Below, piece after piece: positions 27,481 to 37,806 of a DNA stretch of 64,000 nt. A model generated the notes under the pieces. It was not told where the DNA came from. It ran no database searches and saw nothing but the letters and a program-made list of their open reading frames with translations. Both the position numbers and the translations under genes were made by a program. Numbering within the stretch: the first letter of the stretch is position 1; every line of letters starts with the position of its first letter. Source of the DNA: Mesorhizobium sp. B2-7-1. GTDB lineage: Bacteria; Pseudomonadota; Alphaproteobacteria; Rhizobiales; Rhizobiaceae. The stretch is from the NCBI RefSeq assembly GCF_006440735.1, contig NZ_VFUA01000008.1, positions 1 to 64,000 on the forward strand, in the 5' to 3' direction.

Positions 27481-30400
27481 CTATGCCCCGAGCGCGCTTT
27501 GCACGTTCCTGGTCGCCGCCGGAAGGTTTCCCCGTACCAGCAATTCGTTGACTGGAATGACGGGTATCTCGCCCCACTTCTCGCGCATGTCGGCTATGGC
27601 TGGATCGGCCGGATGGTCGCCGGTCAAGGCACCCGCGAGCGCGATCGCGAAGCGCTTGCCATCAACGCGCGTAGCCAGAATTGGGATCGTGACCGGCCCG
27701 ATAACCGGCACGGTGACGTCCTCATCCACCGCGAAGGCGAAGCCATCGGTCTGTCGCTCGAGATCCTGATGAAGGAGTCGGCTCGATGAGCGGATGCGAC
27801 GCGCATTGAATGGCTGCATCTCCCCGCTGATGAGGTAGTCGAGCAGTTCCGCGCCGACGTGTCGATCGAGGAGCCCGTGCTCGAACTTATTCTTGAAGCT
27901 CCGCAGACAACGATAGCAGGAGGCGTCGCAATCCTCAGGGCACGTTTTCATCAGGGTCAGTGCTTGCTCGAACAGTTCGCTGCTACGGTGAGCGACTTGG
28001 CTGGCGAACCCGGCGCCGCCTGGAAGCGTGTCATAGAGAAATATCTCCGCTTCAAGCCCGCTCGTTCCCGCAGGGGTCAGCGCGGGTCGATATTCAGCCA
28101 TCAACTCGCCAGGCTCGATCTGGAGCATGGAGGACGCGGCCTTAGCCAGTGCTTCGCTGACCGTCCGCAGTGCCACGTCCGTGGGATAAAGCCCCGGTTT
28201 GAGCTTGAGCGGTGCGGCGACCCTGAGCGAGAATAGGGCAATGTCGGTAATGAAGTCGGTGCCGAGCACCAACCCGCGCGTCGTGCCGCTCCCCGGACAT
28301 TGCGGTTCTTTCTCGTCCGGAAAAGGCTTCTCGTGCGGACCGCCAAGCGCCGCGGTTGCCTCAGCTGACGCTTCGATCCGTCCGCACTTGGTGCAGTAGT
28401 TGTAGCCCTCTTGTTTCGGACCTGTGTTTGAAACAAGCAGGTGCTTGCGGTCGGGCATCGCCCGGATTCGATCGTTCACAGGGACCCACTTCTCGTCGTC
28501 TGCCGGGGTGGGCATCGTCAGTTTCGCCCGCGTCGCATGGGCCGTCTCGGGCATGTCGTCCGGGGACGTCATCTCTTCCTCGTAGACCGGATGGGCAAAT
28601 CCCGGCGGACGCATCCAGAAATGGGTGGGACCGAAAGTGCCCTCACCACCACATGCACGACAATCATGCGCCACCCCCGGCTTGAGCCCGGAGTCGAGTG
28701 GCACGGTCTCAGCAAAATGGCACTCCGAGCACTCTCGATAGAGCCGCCGGTTTTGCCAAGCGTCGAAACGGTCGTCAGGCATCGGCGCATAGATCGCCCC
28801 CGATGTGTAGCATTTGCCTGAGATCCATACGGTCTTGCCGGGCGCGTACTGCGAGAGTGCGACAGGCAAGGATTGCGACGGCGCAAACTTCATGACCGGC
28901 CGAAACGACGTCGAGCGATCAATATCAAAGACGTTGAAAGTCGCGACGTCGGTCGGAAACGCGTAGCGTGGAAGCACGCCGCGGTAGAGCAAGCGGTCAA
29001 GCAGTTTACCCGTCAAAGCCTTTTCAGGCGGCGCCTCCTCACCCTCCTCTTCGGGAACTTCGGGAGCCTCCTCCGCGTCCTCCTCGACGGTCTTATCGCC
29101 ACCGAGGGATTTGGCACTCAATGCCTCATCGACTGCCTTGAGAACGTCCTGCACCATCTGCTCCAGGAGGGTCTCGCGGTCCTCATCGTGCAGTTCATTG
29201 GGGATCCAGTCCGCCACGCGGGCCCGCAGTTCTGCCTCGTGCGCTTTGAGCCAATTGGCGAAATCACTCCTGTTGAGAATTTCGGTTCCAGATTTGAAGC
29301 CTTCGACGGTGCCCAGCACGGAGAATAGGCTCGGATCGGCATCGGGGTCGAAGCCGGGTATCCGGTCCTGGTGATAGCTTTGCAGCAGGAACGCTCGGAT
29401 ATGTCGCTGTACGATATCCGGATTGTTGAGCGTCAGCTTCGGATCGACGACCGGCCCGGCGATCATGGCCTCGGGCTGGCTGAAATAGTGTTCGTCGTGA
29501 CTGTCGGCGCTGCCGAATGCAACCACGGTCGCGACCGCATTGCCTCGACGCCCGGCGCGGCCTGCGCGCTGTTGATAGTTGGCCCGCCCTGGCGGCATGT
29601 TGCGCAAGGCAACACCCGACAATGCGCCGATATCGATACCGACTTCCATGGTCGTCGTGCTCGAGAGCACGTCGATGGCAGTGGACCGCTTGGCTGCCGC
29701 TCCCCAGTCGAGCGCGACGTCCTGGAACAGCAGTTCATTCTCCTCGGCGCGCGAGAAAACGTCCTCGCTTTGCGGCGCATTCAATTGGGCGGTGTGCTCC
29801 GCTGCGATCAGCGCCATCGGCTTGCGATCAGGATCGGTGAGCGCCGCCACGACGGGGTTGCGATAGTAACCCTTGCGCGCGGTGAAAACGGGGTCTTCCA
29901 GAGGATTGAGCGGAGCGATGTTCGTGCTGGCGCAATCGAGGCAGTGGGCGATCCGTGACATCGGACGGTGAACCGAGCGGCAATCGCCGCATCGCACCCA
30001 CGAACCGTCGAGTTCCAGAGAGAGATTCTTGCCAGCAAGCCGCTTGAACCCGCTCTCCATCTCTTCGGTGAAAATCGCCATCAATGGCTGTTGCCAGGTC
30101 TTATCGAACACCTTGCGCGTGGCACTGTCGGGGATCACGCGCTGCATGGCGCGGAACGTGCCCTTCTGTGCCCGAATACTGGTTCCGCGCCCCTTCGGAC
30201 GCTTGTACCATGTCGGTGGCATCGCGTTCAGCCAGAAGCCATTCGACCGCCAACAGCGCAACCAGGCGCGAGCGAGACCGATCTTCTCCTCGTTCGTTTC
30301 AGCTAGGCCAGGAATGTTCGGCAGCGCGTGTACTGCCGTAACCTTGTCGGCGCTCTCGCGAAGTGATGCGAGCGCAAGGGCCTCGAGACCCAGATAGCGA

Positions 30401-33027
30401 TCCTGAACCGTCTTAACGATGTCATCGAGAAGCGCCTGGGGCACCGGGTCGCTCCTGTGCTTCACCCACAGCATCATCAGCTTTGCCGAATCCTCCAGTG
30501 CGCCATCACGCACGGCCGCGGCGATTTCGGAGTCCGTGGCGAACGTCTCGCCGGGTTTCAATTCGGGTCGCAGCCGCACACCCAATGCTTTGGAGGCGAG
30601 GATGACGGCCACGTAGAGGTCGCCCAGGTTGAGCATCGAGGCAACCATTGGCTGCTGGCGAAGCCTGTCGAACCCCCACACGATCAACGACCGCAACGCA
30701 TCGCGCACCGAGTAGAGCTGAAGGTTTGGCGCCAGGCGCGCCGCGACTTGGCGCGAGTCAGAAAACACGAGCACCTTGCGCCCGCGCAAAGGGGCAAAAC
30801 TCGTTGCCTCCTGCGGTCCGGGTGGCTGGACCTGAATCTGACGCGCGACGAGTGCCTGGAAGGGTTGGTCACCCTTGGTCTGGTGATCCTGAACCGATGT
30901 TCGCCCGAACGCAGCGGTTTCGCCACATACCGCACACGGCGTAAATTGCCCCCGCACTTCCGCGCGCGTATCCACCTCGCCGTCCTCATCTGTGGGCGGC
31001 GTGGTGCGATCTTTCCGTAGATAGACGGTGCGGCTGCGCGGACCGGGAACTGGCGGGTTGAGCCGGCCGGTCTCAAGGTCGTACTCGGCCAATTCCACGA
31101 CATCCGTCAACCGGGGTTCCGCCAGGAGCAGATCGAGGTCGAGCAGCGGTGCGGTCTCGATCCCCGGCATCTTGAGTCGGCGGCCCGGCTCGGACCAGAG
31201 CGCATTGGGCGTGTCGACGTCGTCCGAATGCGCCCGGGCATGGGCGGCACCACAGTTGCGACAGGTGTAGAATTCCAGCACGCGCGAGCCACATCCACAA
31301 ACTTCACGCGGCTGGCTGTACATGCGACCGCATACGCCCGACCGATCCTCCGGCGCGACCTCGGTACATTCAGGATCCATGCACACCCACAAGCCGGGCA
31401 GTCCGCGATAGAAATTGTGAATCCGACATGGCAGGAGGCCGGCCGCATCCGCTGACTCCCGCGCTACGCTGCCGAGCGCGAGCAGCGATGTTACGGCACG
31501 GTTTGCCAGGTCGGGCGCATCGGGAAACAGCGCTGCTCCCAGATCGGCCACCGGCCGCGCGACCTTCATCGTCATGTTGACGAGCAGACCCAGTGGCGCG
31601 AAGGTTTCAAGTGCCGCGAACAGGCTCTTCTCCAGGTCCGCAGCCGGAGCGACGTGCCGGTGCGCCAGAAGCGGCGCGACAGCGGTCTGGCGTTCCGCCT
31701 CGTCGGGCGAATAGAACCCGTCGAGATCGATCGTCGCGAGAACTTCGGCATCGGCGGCCGTACCGGGAGCCGCATGCGATCGCAAATCGAGGTCACCCAC
31801 CACCGGCACGAAACTCTCAACTGGCGCACCCGACAATTGTGCACCAAACTCGCCGCCCTTCGCCGTGTCGGAAAAGCTGGCGGTCGCGCAGATGACCTGG
31901 AAGCGCTCTACCGGAATGCCGAGCCGGGCGCGCAAGCGGCGGAGGAGCAGGCCGACCTCCGCCCCAGCGGCGCCTCGGTAGAGGTGCGCTTCGTCGAGAA
32001 CGACGGTGAACTTCTCGTCCGGATTGTTGGCGAGCCAAGCACTGGTCTGGTCGAAAATCGTCCGCTCGATCGGACGCATCAACATGTACTCGAGCATCGA
32101 ATAGTTGGTGACGAGAAGATCAGGGGCCGCCGCTTGCGCCTCGTGGCGGGTAATCAGTTCGCTGTCGTCGGGCAACGTCACGGCGCGAAGGGGTTCACCT
32201 GTCTTGCGATTGACCCAGTCCGTGCCCTTGGCGCCAAACCATTTTTCGAGGTCGGGCTTGGCTGGCCATTTTCCACGTTCCTGCAACTGTCGGCGCAGCT
32301 TCGCCGCGCGTTTCTGGTCGTCCGAAACTGGACCAGAAGCCTGGCGCTCTATCTCGACATAGAAACTCTCGAACGACGCGAGTTTCTTGCCGTCCCGCTT
32401 TCCCGATCTCACGCCGGCATAGGGTGTGCGGCTCGTGTAACGGGCAAAGGTGGGTGGACGTCCCGCCCACGCGGTAAACAGCTTGACCAGCCGCGGATCG
32501 CCAAAGATCGCGCGCATCCTGCCCAACTGGTCGTTCACGAGCGCGTTCATGGGATAGAGCAGTAGCGCACGAGCACCCCGCTGATCGCGGAACGCCTCTG
32601 GATGCTCGGCCGCTTCGCGAGCAAATTTGCCCAGGATCGGGAGCAGGAACGATTCCGTCTTACCTGAACCGGTACCCGTCATGATCACGAGGTTGCTGCC
32701 ATCGATCAGCGCATGGCGGATCGCGTCGCCCTGATGGCGATACGGCGGATCGAACAGCAGCCGCGCATTTTTGCCGTCCCGTTTTGAGAGCGCGGAGTAG
32801 ACTGCCAGAGCAGCGGGCGGAAGGCCCGCTATATCTCCGAACCGCTGTCCGACCTTATATTTGGGGGTCGATTCCAGATAAGGAATCTGATGGGTGACGC
32901 CCGCACGATCGAGGAGCGTTCGACGCTGCGCGATGAGCGCGGCATCGCCGATGTGATAGGTCGCCTCGATATAATCTTTGAGCGATGAATGCAGTTCATC
33001 GATCGTCTCTTGGATTGTCCGCGTCAT
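27481..33027 (-). CDS. DruE-like DUF1998 SF2 helicase
   Basis: An 1848-residue DEAH-box helicase. Walker A is MTGTGSGKTES at about 116-126; DEAH in VVLDEAHLYRG at about 345; motif VI is YQQRAGRAGRRG at about 1150; there is a Cys-rich insert near 575 (CGCGSRVLEFYTCRNCG); and the C-terminus is a DUF1998 domain with the four-Cys cluster CPEDCDASCYRCLRSF near 1700. Length and architecture match DruE, the signature protein of Druantia anti-phage systems; MrfA and DrmB also carry DUF1998 but are much shorter. It is third in an operon with two unknown proteins upstream (15-bp gap) and the UvrD-like gene downstream (15-bp gap). The anti-phage role is inference. Confidence 0.85.
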   Translation of the reverse strand: MTRTIQETIDELHSSLKDYIEATYHIGDAALIAQRRTLLDRAGVTHQIPYLESTPKYKVGQRFGDIAGLPPAALAVYSALSKRDGKNARLLFDPPYRHQGDAIRHALIDGSNLVIMTGTGSGKTESFLLPILGKFAREAAEHPEAFRDQRGARALLLYPMNALVNDQLGRMRAIFGDPRLVKLFTAWAGRPPTFARYTSRTPYAGVRSGKRDGKKLASFESFYVEIERQASGPVSDDQKRAAKLRRQLQERGKWPAKPDLEKWFGAKGTDWVNRKTGEPLRAVTLPDDSELITRHEAQAAAPDLLVTNYSMLEYMLMRPIERTIFDQTSAWLANNPDEKFTVVLDEAHLYRGAAGAEVGLLLRRLRARLGIPVERFQVICATASFSDTAKGGEFGAQLSGAPVESFVPVVGDLDLRSHAAPGTAADAEVLATIDLDGFYSPDEAERQTAVAPLLAHRHVAPAADLEKSLFAALETFAPLGLLVNMTMKVARPVADLGAALFPDAPDLANRAVTSLLALGSVARESADAAGLLPCRIHNFYRGLPGLWVCMDPECTEVAPEDRSGVCGRMYSQPREVCGCGSRVLEFYTCRNCGAAHARAHSDDVDTPNALWSEPGRRLKMPGIETAPLLDLDLLLAEPRLTDVVELAEYDLETGRLNPPVPGPRSRTVYLRKDRTTPPTDEDGEVDTRAEVRGQFTPCAVCGETAAFGRTSVQDHQTKGDQPFQALVARQIQVQPPGPQEATSFAPLRGRKVLVFSDSRQVAARLAPNLQLYSVRDALRSLIVWGFDRLRQQPMVASMLNLGDLYVAVILASKALGVRLRPELKPGETFATDSEIAAAVRDGALEDSAKLMMLWVKHRSDPVPQALLDDIVKTVQDRYLGLEALALASLRESADKVTAVHALPNIPGLAETNEEKIGLARAWLRCWRSNGFWLNAMPPTWYKRPKGRGTSIRAQKGTFRAMQRVIPDSATRKVFDKTWQQPLMAIFTEEMESGFKRLAGKNLSLELDGSWVRCGDCRSVHRPMSRIAHCLDCASTNIAPLNPLEDPVFTARKGYYRNPVVAALTDPDRKPMALIAAEHTAQLNAPQSEDVFSRAEENELLFQDVALDWGAAAKRSTAIDVLSSTTTMEVGIDIGALSGVALRNMPPGRANYQQRAGRAGRRGNAVATVVAFGSADSHDEHYFSQPEAMIAGPVVDPKLTLNNPDIVQRHIRAFLLQSYHQDRIPGFDPDADPSLFSVLGTVEGFKSGTEILNRSDFANWLKAHEAELRARVADWIPNELHDEDRETLLEQMVQDVLKAVDEALSAKSLGGDKTVEEDAEEAPEVPEEEGEEAPPEKALTGKLLDRLLYRGVLPRYAFPTDVATFNVFDIDRSTSFRPVMKFAPSQSLPVALSQYAPGKTVWISGKCYTSGAIYAPMPDDRFDAWQNRRLYRECSECHFAETVPLDSGLKPGVAHDCRACGGEGTFGPTHFWMRPPGFAHPVYEEEMTSPDDMPETAHATRAKLTMPTPADDEKWVPVNDRIRAMPDRKHLLVSNTGPKQEGYNYCTKCGRIEASAEATAALGGPHEKPFPDEKEPQCPGSGTTRGLVLGTDFITDIALFSLRVAAPLKLKPGLYPTDVALRTVSEALAKAASSMLQIEPGELMAEYRPALTPAGTSGLEAEIFLYDTLPGGAGFASQVAHRSSELFEQALTLMKTCPEDCDASCYRCLRSFKNKFEHGLLDRHVGAELLDYLISGEMQPFNARRIRSSSRLLHQDLERQTDGFAFAVDEDVTVPVIGPVTIPILATRVDGKRFAIALAGALTGDHPADPAIADMREKWGEIPVIPVNELLVRGNLPAATRNVQSALGA

Positions 33028-33042
33028 CCGCCCCGTGTCCCG

Positions 33043-34110
33043 CTATTTTTCACATTCGAAATAGAGATAATCCCTTAGAAATGCCCGTTCCGCATCCACT
33101 TGATTTGCGGGCATCCGAAATGACATCAGGCAATTCGCCGGCTTGCGTTCTTCACCGACAACGCCAAGGCGCCGTCGCGCCCAACTCGGGAGGGGGAAGA
33201 ATAAGTCGAAGTCCGAGAACGCGTCCGTCGAGCGGACACGATAGCGTTGAGGCCGACCAGCCCGTGCGTCGAGGGCCAGTTGAATTCGCCATGCGCTGTC
33301 ACAGCCGCGCCAACGACTGCCTGGCAGCGGGAGATCAACCAGCGCTTCGAGTTGACCGAGGTTGAATCGTGCATATGCCCACAAATCCGCGCCGTAAGCT
33401 TGCGGGCGACGAACGATGAAGCAACCGGTCTGGCGCAGAGGCGCACGCCATCGATCTCGGTACCGACGTGTTTCCACAGTCCAGTCGAGGATGCGCGTAT
33501 CCTTCGTATCGGAGATCGCCGATCGCCCTCCGAGCCGCGCATCCATGCCCGCAATAAGGGACCCAGCATCCTCCATCTTCGGCACCTTCAGCCAGGTGTC
33601 GAGCGATAGCTGACGAAACCCGATGCCATCGAGCAGGAGAGCAAGATCCTCGCCCTCCAACGCCTCGATCATGCGCGTCGCCGCGCGGGCCTTCACGCGT
33701 TCTCGCAGTTCCGCCGGCAGGGGCAGCGGATCGTCGCTTGCCAGCCCCACCACGAATGCCGTTCCGGACGGATGAATGATGAAACTCGGCGGAGCGGCAA
33801 ACAACCAGGTGGCCTTGACGGTCTCGTCGAGCGTCGTGACGTCGCTCAGTTCCAGAAGGTCCCCCGCAGCAACCAGAGCATCGACCAGACGCTCGAGTTG
33901 CTCAACGAAGGTGTCGTCGATCGAGACCAGGTTGCGATGACTTTCGATCACGGCTGCGATCAGAGTTCGTGGGGAACATGGGCACTGATAACCCGCCAGG
34001 CGGCGCAACGTGGCAATCCAATATTCATCGTCGGTGTTGGCTCCCGCAGGGAGGTGCAAAGCTTCCCGAGCAGACCCGACAACAGCGGCAGGCGAGACAA
34101 CGCTGATCAT
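33043..34110 (-). CDS. unknown protein (355 aa) of the DruE-like operon
   Basis: No family recognised. The protein is soluble and rich in Arg and Trp (WTVETRRYRDRWRAP), with no transmembrane segment, no nucleotide-binding motif and no obvious catalytic signature. It starts by overlapping the 953-aa gene by 4 bp and ends 15 bp before the DruE-like helicase, so it is almost certainly made with them. The position between a large unknown protein and a DruE-type helicase suggests an accessory or adaptor subunit; that is inference only. Confidence 0.8.
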   Translation of the reverse strand: MISVVSPAAVVGSAREALHLPAGANTDDEYWIATLRRLAGYQCPCSPRTLIAAVIESHRNLVSIDDTFVEQLERLVDALVAAGDLLELSDVTTLDETVKATWLFAAPPSFIIHPSGTAFVVGLASDDPLPLPAELRERVKARAATRMIEALEGEDLALLLDGIGFRQLSLDTWLKVPKMEDAGSLIAGMDARLGGRSAISDTKDTRILDWTVETRRYRDRWRAPLRQTGCFIVRRPQAYGADLWAYARFNLGQLEALVDLPLPGSRWRGCDSAWRIQLALDARAGRPQRYRVRSTDAFSDFDLFFPLPSWARRRLGVVGEERKPANCLMSFRMPANQVDAERAFLRDYLYFECEK

Positions 34111-36968
34111 CGGCGACCCTCCTCCCCTGGTTCCGACCCCGAGGCGACCGGTGTCGCAATGCTAAGCAATCGTGCTGCTCGAAGCAGGAACGGTACAGGT
34201 CTCAGGGCGTCGAGATGCGCTCCAAGCGCATCGGTCCATGGCCCGTCCCCATCGAGCCAGCCGGCGATGGCCAGAGACGCTGCGCCGGCGCCGTTGGGGA
34301 CTTTGCTGTAGCGCCGAGCCAGGGCCTCAAATTCCGCGATCCGTTTGGCCAGCGCCATCGAGCGAAACTTGTCTATGTCCCGCGCGATGACAAAGTTGAA
34401 GGCGGGCGGGGCACCCGTCTGCGCGGCAAGGTCTTTGAGGTCCTTCGGACCTTTCAGCGATTGAGAATAGCGAGCCTCAGCCCCAGCCCAGTCCGAGCCG
34501 AATACCAGCGCTGCCAAAGTCCGCTGAAACGTTTTGATGACTGCCTGCTGGCGCGACGATACAAGCGGACCGACGAGTTTGGCGCCCGTCCATAGCTCCA
34601 ACAGCGCAGCCAGTTGCCCGATCGCCTCCCCCGCCGCGGGGTCCACCCCAACTTCTGGCTCGATCACCAGCCCGGACAGGCTGCCAAGAGTTTGTGGCAT
34701 GCTGACCACGAGCGCTTCAGATCTGTCCCCATAGGAGGCGACACACAGACCTCCCTGCTCGGTGGGGGAGAAGTCAGATTCCAGTTCTTTTGCGTTGAGC
34801 TCGATAGCGTTGGCGGGTTGCGCAAACGGAAAGAACCGCGCGACCACCGGGTCGTCACCACCATGGTCGTCGATGAGGCGCAGCGCCGTGCGGTTGGCGC
34901 CACGATGCCAGACCCACCTCAGCGGCGCCACGTCACGATGAAGCGGCAATCGCCAACAACCGCTCGCGTCACCGTCTACAACGAGCCGACCCGATGTCGC
35001 CGTCAGATACGCCCATGGATCGGTCTCCCTTATCAGGAACGCCGACACCGCGCGCATCCAGGTCTCCTTGGTCACCGGCAGGGGAAGTGCCGCGACCTGT
35101 TCCGTCGCGAGGACACCACCAGCGGCATTCAGCATCTCCACGAAGATCCGGACCTGTTGCTGGGCTGGACCGAGCGCCTGGAGACTCACTTCCCCCTTCC
35201 AGAACTGGTCAAGGCTCGGCTCGGCAGGGTCGGCAGTAATCGCCAAGCCGCTATGGTTCGTTGTTCCGGCGATCCACGGCTCCGGCGGCCGAATGGTCAG
35301 CGCGACGTAGCCCGCCGCCGCTTTCGGAGCACCGCCGGCCTGTGATCTCACCTCCACAGAAAGGGTGTGTCGTCCAACGTCCAAATTCGTGAGCTTCAGA
35401 AAGATCGGCGAGTTCCCGTTCGCCGGGATCTCAAGCGTGGGACCCGCGTTCAACCGAACCGCAAAGCGCTCGACCGAATGGTCGGCTTCAAGAGAAAGGC
35501 ACGGACTTTCGCCCTCCATCCACTCGGCGAATCCTTCGCCATCCCAGCGCCGCGCTTCCAAGCCAGCCGGCGCAATGCGTATTGACTGCCCTACACCGAG
35601 TCCGAGGGCGCGCAGCGCCGTGATCACTTCTTCTGAAAGGTGCGAAGGCAAATCGAAGCCGATGGCGGTCGCGCCCGTAGACCCGAGCGTGACCGGCGTC
35701 CCAATTTGCCCGGTCGCGATAGGGACGTCTGAGACCAGCACATAGCTTTGGCCTGGCCGTACCATGCGGCCGATAACTTCATGCGCCAGCCCATCTGCTC
35801 CAACGCGAAACAGCCAGATCGGCCCTGTTGTGATGCACCCGTCCGCGGCCAGCAACTGCTCCAGCATTGGAGGCGGATCGCTGAACTGGACAATTGGCCG
35901 ATCCGAAGATGGCCAGGATGCGAGAAGGCGTCGTTGATCTCCCAACATCAGCCAGCCGGGTGGCAGCAGGCCCGGCGAGCCGCCGACATTGCATCGTGCC
36001 CGCCGCAGATACGCACCGAGGTCAGGCGAGAGGTCCCCAATCGGTCGCAGAGACGGGAGTTCAATCCAAGATTTCCATTCGCCAGGGCCCGCGCGCCGCA
36101 GTGTCAGAGCCGGTCGGATATAGGGCTGGGCAGTGGTGACCGCCGTTCGCGGCGCAGAGGCGTTGCCAGAACTTCCCGGAAGCTGGCGCGCTGTCCCCTT
36201 GAGTTTATAGCGCTCGGCGACTTGTCGTGCGTCCCTGAGCCAGGCGCGCGCCGCACTCGCCTTTTGAAGATCGGCAACGATCCGCTCGAGCGTGACCGGA
36301 AGCACGAACTGGGCAACGGCCTCTGTCCGGCCTGCCAGCAGCGCCAGGACGATCCGACCAGCGATTTCCTCCTGTTCCAGGAAGTTGCGGAAACGGGATG
36401 GAGCATCGTGCGACACGCCCGCCAGGAAGCGACCGATCTTCGCTGGCTCGTCGCCGAGCATTTTCGCGAGTGGATAGCGCCAATGGTACAGCGCACGAGC
36501 CAGATCAGATTGCAGATCTCGCGGCAACAGCGCGTGGGTAATGGGCCACGCTATGATGGAGAACCAAGAGGCCCACGGTCCTGTTGGCTTGAGACCTGCA
36601 TATTTCTCGTGGAACCGTCCGAACCAACGGCGGAGTTGGCGGCGATCCACCAAATGCCGCCACTCTGGCGTTCGGCGCTCGAACGTCGTCCAGTATTCAT
36701 CGCCATCATATTCGTAGCCCTGCTCGGCAGCGTAAACGACCCACACAAGCCAGGACTGTGCGGTTTGTTCGACGCCCAGCGACCGGTTGAGCAGTTGTCC
36801 GACGACGTTTCGCTCGTCCGCGTCAAGCCCGTGCTCAATCGCGAAAACGGGCAGGCCCTTCGGGCGGCGCGTTTGAGCGAGCGCAGCGAAATGCGCCTCG
36901 AGGCGTCGCTGCCAGCCTTGAAGGATCTCGGCCAAACCGGACTGCAATGCGCTAGCGGGCGACCGCAC
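34107..36968 (-). CDS. unknown large protein (953 aa), possible DruH counterpart
   Basis: First gene of the minus-strand operon, with a GTG start at 36,968; an in-frame stop lies a short way upstream, so the start cannot be much earlier. The N-terminal third is helical and Trp-rich (ASWFSIIAWPITHALLPRDL, then ALYHWRYPLAKML); the middle looks beta-rich (VSLEVRSQ-like Ig-style segments near LTNLDVGRHTLSVEVRSQ); the C-terminus is helical. No catalytic motif was recognised. Type III Druantia pairs DruE with one large uncharacterised protein, DruH, and this gene occupies that place, but I cannot confirm homology from memory. Confidence 0.75.
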   Translation of the reverse strand: MRSPASALQSGLAEILQGWQRRLEAHFAALAQTRRPKGLPVFAIEHGLDADERNVVGQLLNRSLGVEQTAQSWLVWVVYAAEQGYEYDGDEYWTTFERRTPEWRHLVDRRQLRRWFGRFHEKYAGLKPTGPWASWFSIIAWPITHALLPRDLQSDLARALYHWRYPLAKMLGDEPAKIGRFLAGVSHDAPSRFRNFLEQEEIAGRIVLALLAGRTEAVAQFVLPVTLERIVADLQKASAARAWLRDARQVAERYKLKGTARQLPGSSGNASAPRTAVTTAQPYIRPALTLRRAGPGEWKSWIELPSLRPIGDLSPDLGAYLRRARCNVGGSPGLLPPGWLMLGDQRRLLASWPSSDRPIVQFSDPPPMLEQLLAADGCITTGPIWLFRVGADGLAHEVIGRMVRPGQSYVLVSDVPIATGQIGTPVTLGSTGATAIGFDLPSHLSEEVITALRALGLGVGQSIRIAPAGLEARRWDGEGFAEWMEGESPCLSLEADHSVERFAVRLNAGPTLEIPANGNSPIFLKLTNLDVGRHTLSVEVRSQAGGAPKAAAGYVALTIRPPEPWIAGTTNHSGLAITADPAEPSLDQFWKGEVSLQALGPAQQQVRIFVEMLNAAGGVLATEQVAALPLPVTKETWMRAVSAFLIRETDPWAYLTATSGRLVVDGDASGCWRLPLHRDVAPLRWVWHRGANRTALRLIDDHGGDDPVVARFFPFAQPANAIELNAKELESDFSPTEQGGLCVASYGDRSEALVVSMPQTLGSLSGLVIEPEVGVDPAAGEAIGQLAALLELWTGAKLVGPLVSSRQQAVIKTFQRTLAALVFGSDWAGAEARYSQSLKGPKDLKDLAAQTGAPPAFNFVIARDIDKFRSMALAKRIAEFEALARRYSKVPNGAGAASLAIAGWLDGDGPWTDALGAHLDALRPVPFLLRAARLLSIATPVASGSEPGEEGRR

Positions 36969-37232
36969 CGCGCGGCCGCCACAAATGCATATTCAACATT
37001 CACCCCCCAAAAGCCGTGTAAGTCCTTATCGGCGTTTGTCAGTCGCCGGATTATTCACCAAGTGAACCTAGGCAGATAGTTCTACGAATGATAGTCCACA
37101 AAGCAAATTACGGAAAAGTTGCATCGCCGAAATTGCCAGCGTCTCGATTTGCTTCGCGACTCAAGAACGAACTGATGCAACGTCGCCGCTATGGCGGGGA
37201 GCCTATCAAGCAATCGGAGGCAAGTGAGACCG
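36969..37232. promoter_or_regulatory. divergent intergenic region between the two defence-like transcription units
   Basis: 264 bp separate the minus-strand DruE-like operon from the plus-strand HEPN/GHKL genes. The stretch is AT-richer than the coding DNA on both sides. It must hold the promoters for both units. I see no clear operator palindrome or riboswitch-like structure in it. Confidence 0.4.
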
Positions 37233-37715
37233 ATGGGCAAGCCACCCTATGATCAGCGAACAGACATCGAGCGGCTCCGGTCGCAATGGACGAAACTGAC
37301 TGGCCTGCACAACCGCAACGAGGCATCCGCAGCCATCGTTCGCTGCGCCACCGCTGCCGAAATCGCGGCCAATTTTGCGATCAGAACCGAATTTTCACGC
37401 CGCACTCAATTTGACGCTCGTGTCGTCGACGGGTTTCTCATTTGGGCAAACGGTCTCGACGGTAAGATGAACCGGCTGATCCTTCCGATCTGCTTCAACG
37501 GCGTGAAAAGCGCCGAGTTCAAGAGACTCCAGACGGCCGCCAAACGCATCCACGAGGTCCGCAACGAAATCGTCCATCGCGGCGTGTTCTCAGATCCCGA
37601 AGACGCCGAGTTCATTGTCGGCCAGTCCCGCGAATTTATCGAAACGCTCGTTCATCGGTACGACGACACTTTCCGCTTGCCGAAAGCGTCGTCGCGCACC
37701 CGATCACGGAAATAA
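37233..37715 (+). CDS. small HEPN-like protein
   Basis: A protein of 160 residues from ATG 37,233 (MGKPPYDQRTDIER); a GTG at 37,224 lies closer to the GGAGG at 37,216-37,220 and is an alternative start. The protein is all-helical in appearance, and near its end carries IHEVRNEIVHRGVF, an R-x4-H signature as found in HEPN ribonucleases, followed by a helix and a basic tail. It is first on the plus strand, 91 bp before the first GHKL ATPase. It could be the RNase effector of that unit or a non-catalytic HEPN. Catalysis is inference. Confidence 0.68.
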   Translation: MGKPPYDQRTDIERLRSQWTKLTGLHNRNEASAAIVRCATAAEIAANFAIRTEFSRRTQFDARVVDGFLIWANGLDGKMNRLILPICFNGVKSAEFKRLQTAAKRIHEVRNEIVHRGVFSDPEDAEFIVGQSREFIETLVHRYDDTFRLPKASSRTRSRK

Positions 37716-37806
37716 TGCGTCGGGCGGCGCGCACACGCCGACAGAAAGTTGGCCTAGGTAGGTTGTCACCCCATGCGGCCAAGAGCCGTGATCAAAGGAG
37801 AACGAC

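Noticed and set aside
27481..33027. Calling the DUF1998 helicase a DISARM DrmA/DrmB or MrfA
   Set aside because: Those proteins are far shorter (about 600-1300 aa), and no methyltransferase, PLD or MrfB-like gene lies nearby; DruE length and layout fit better.
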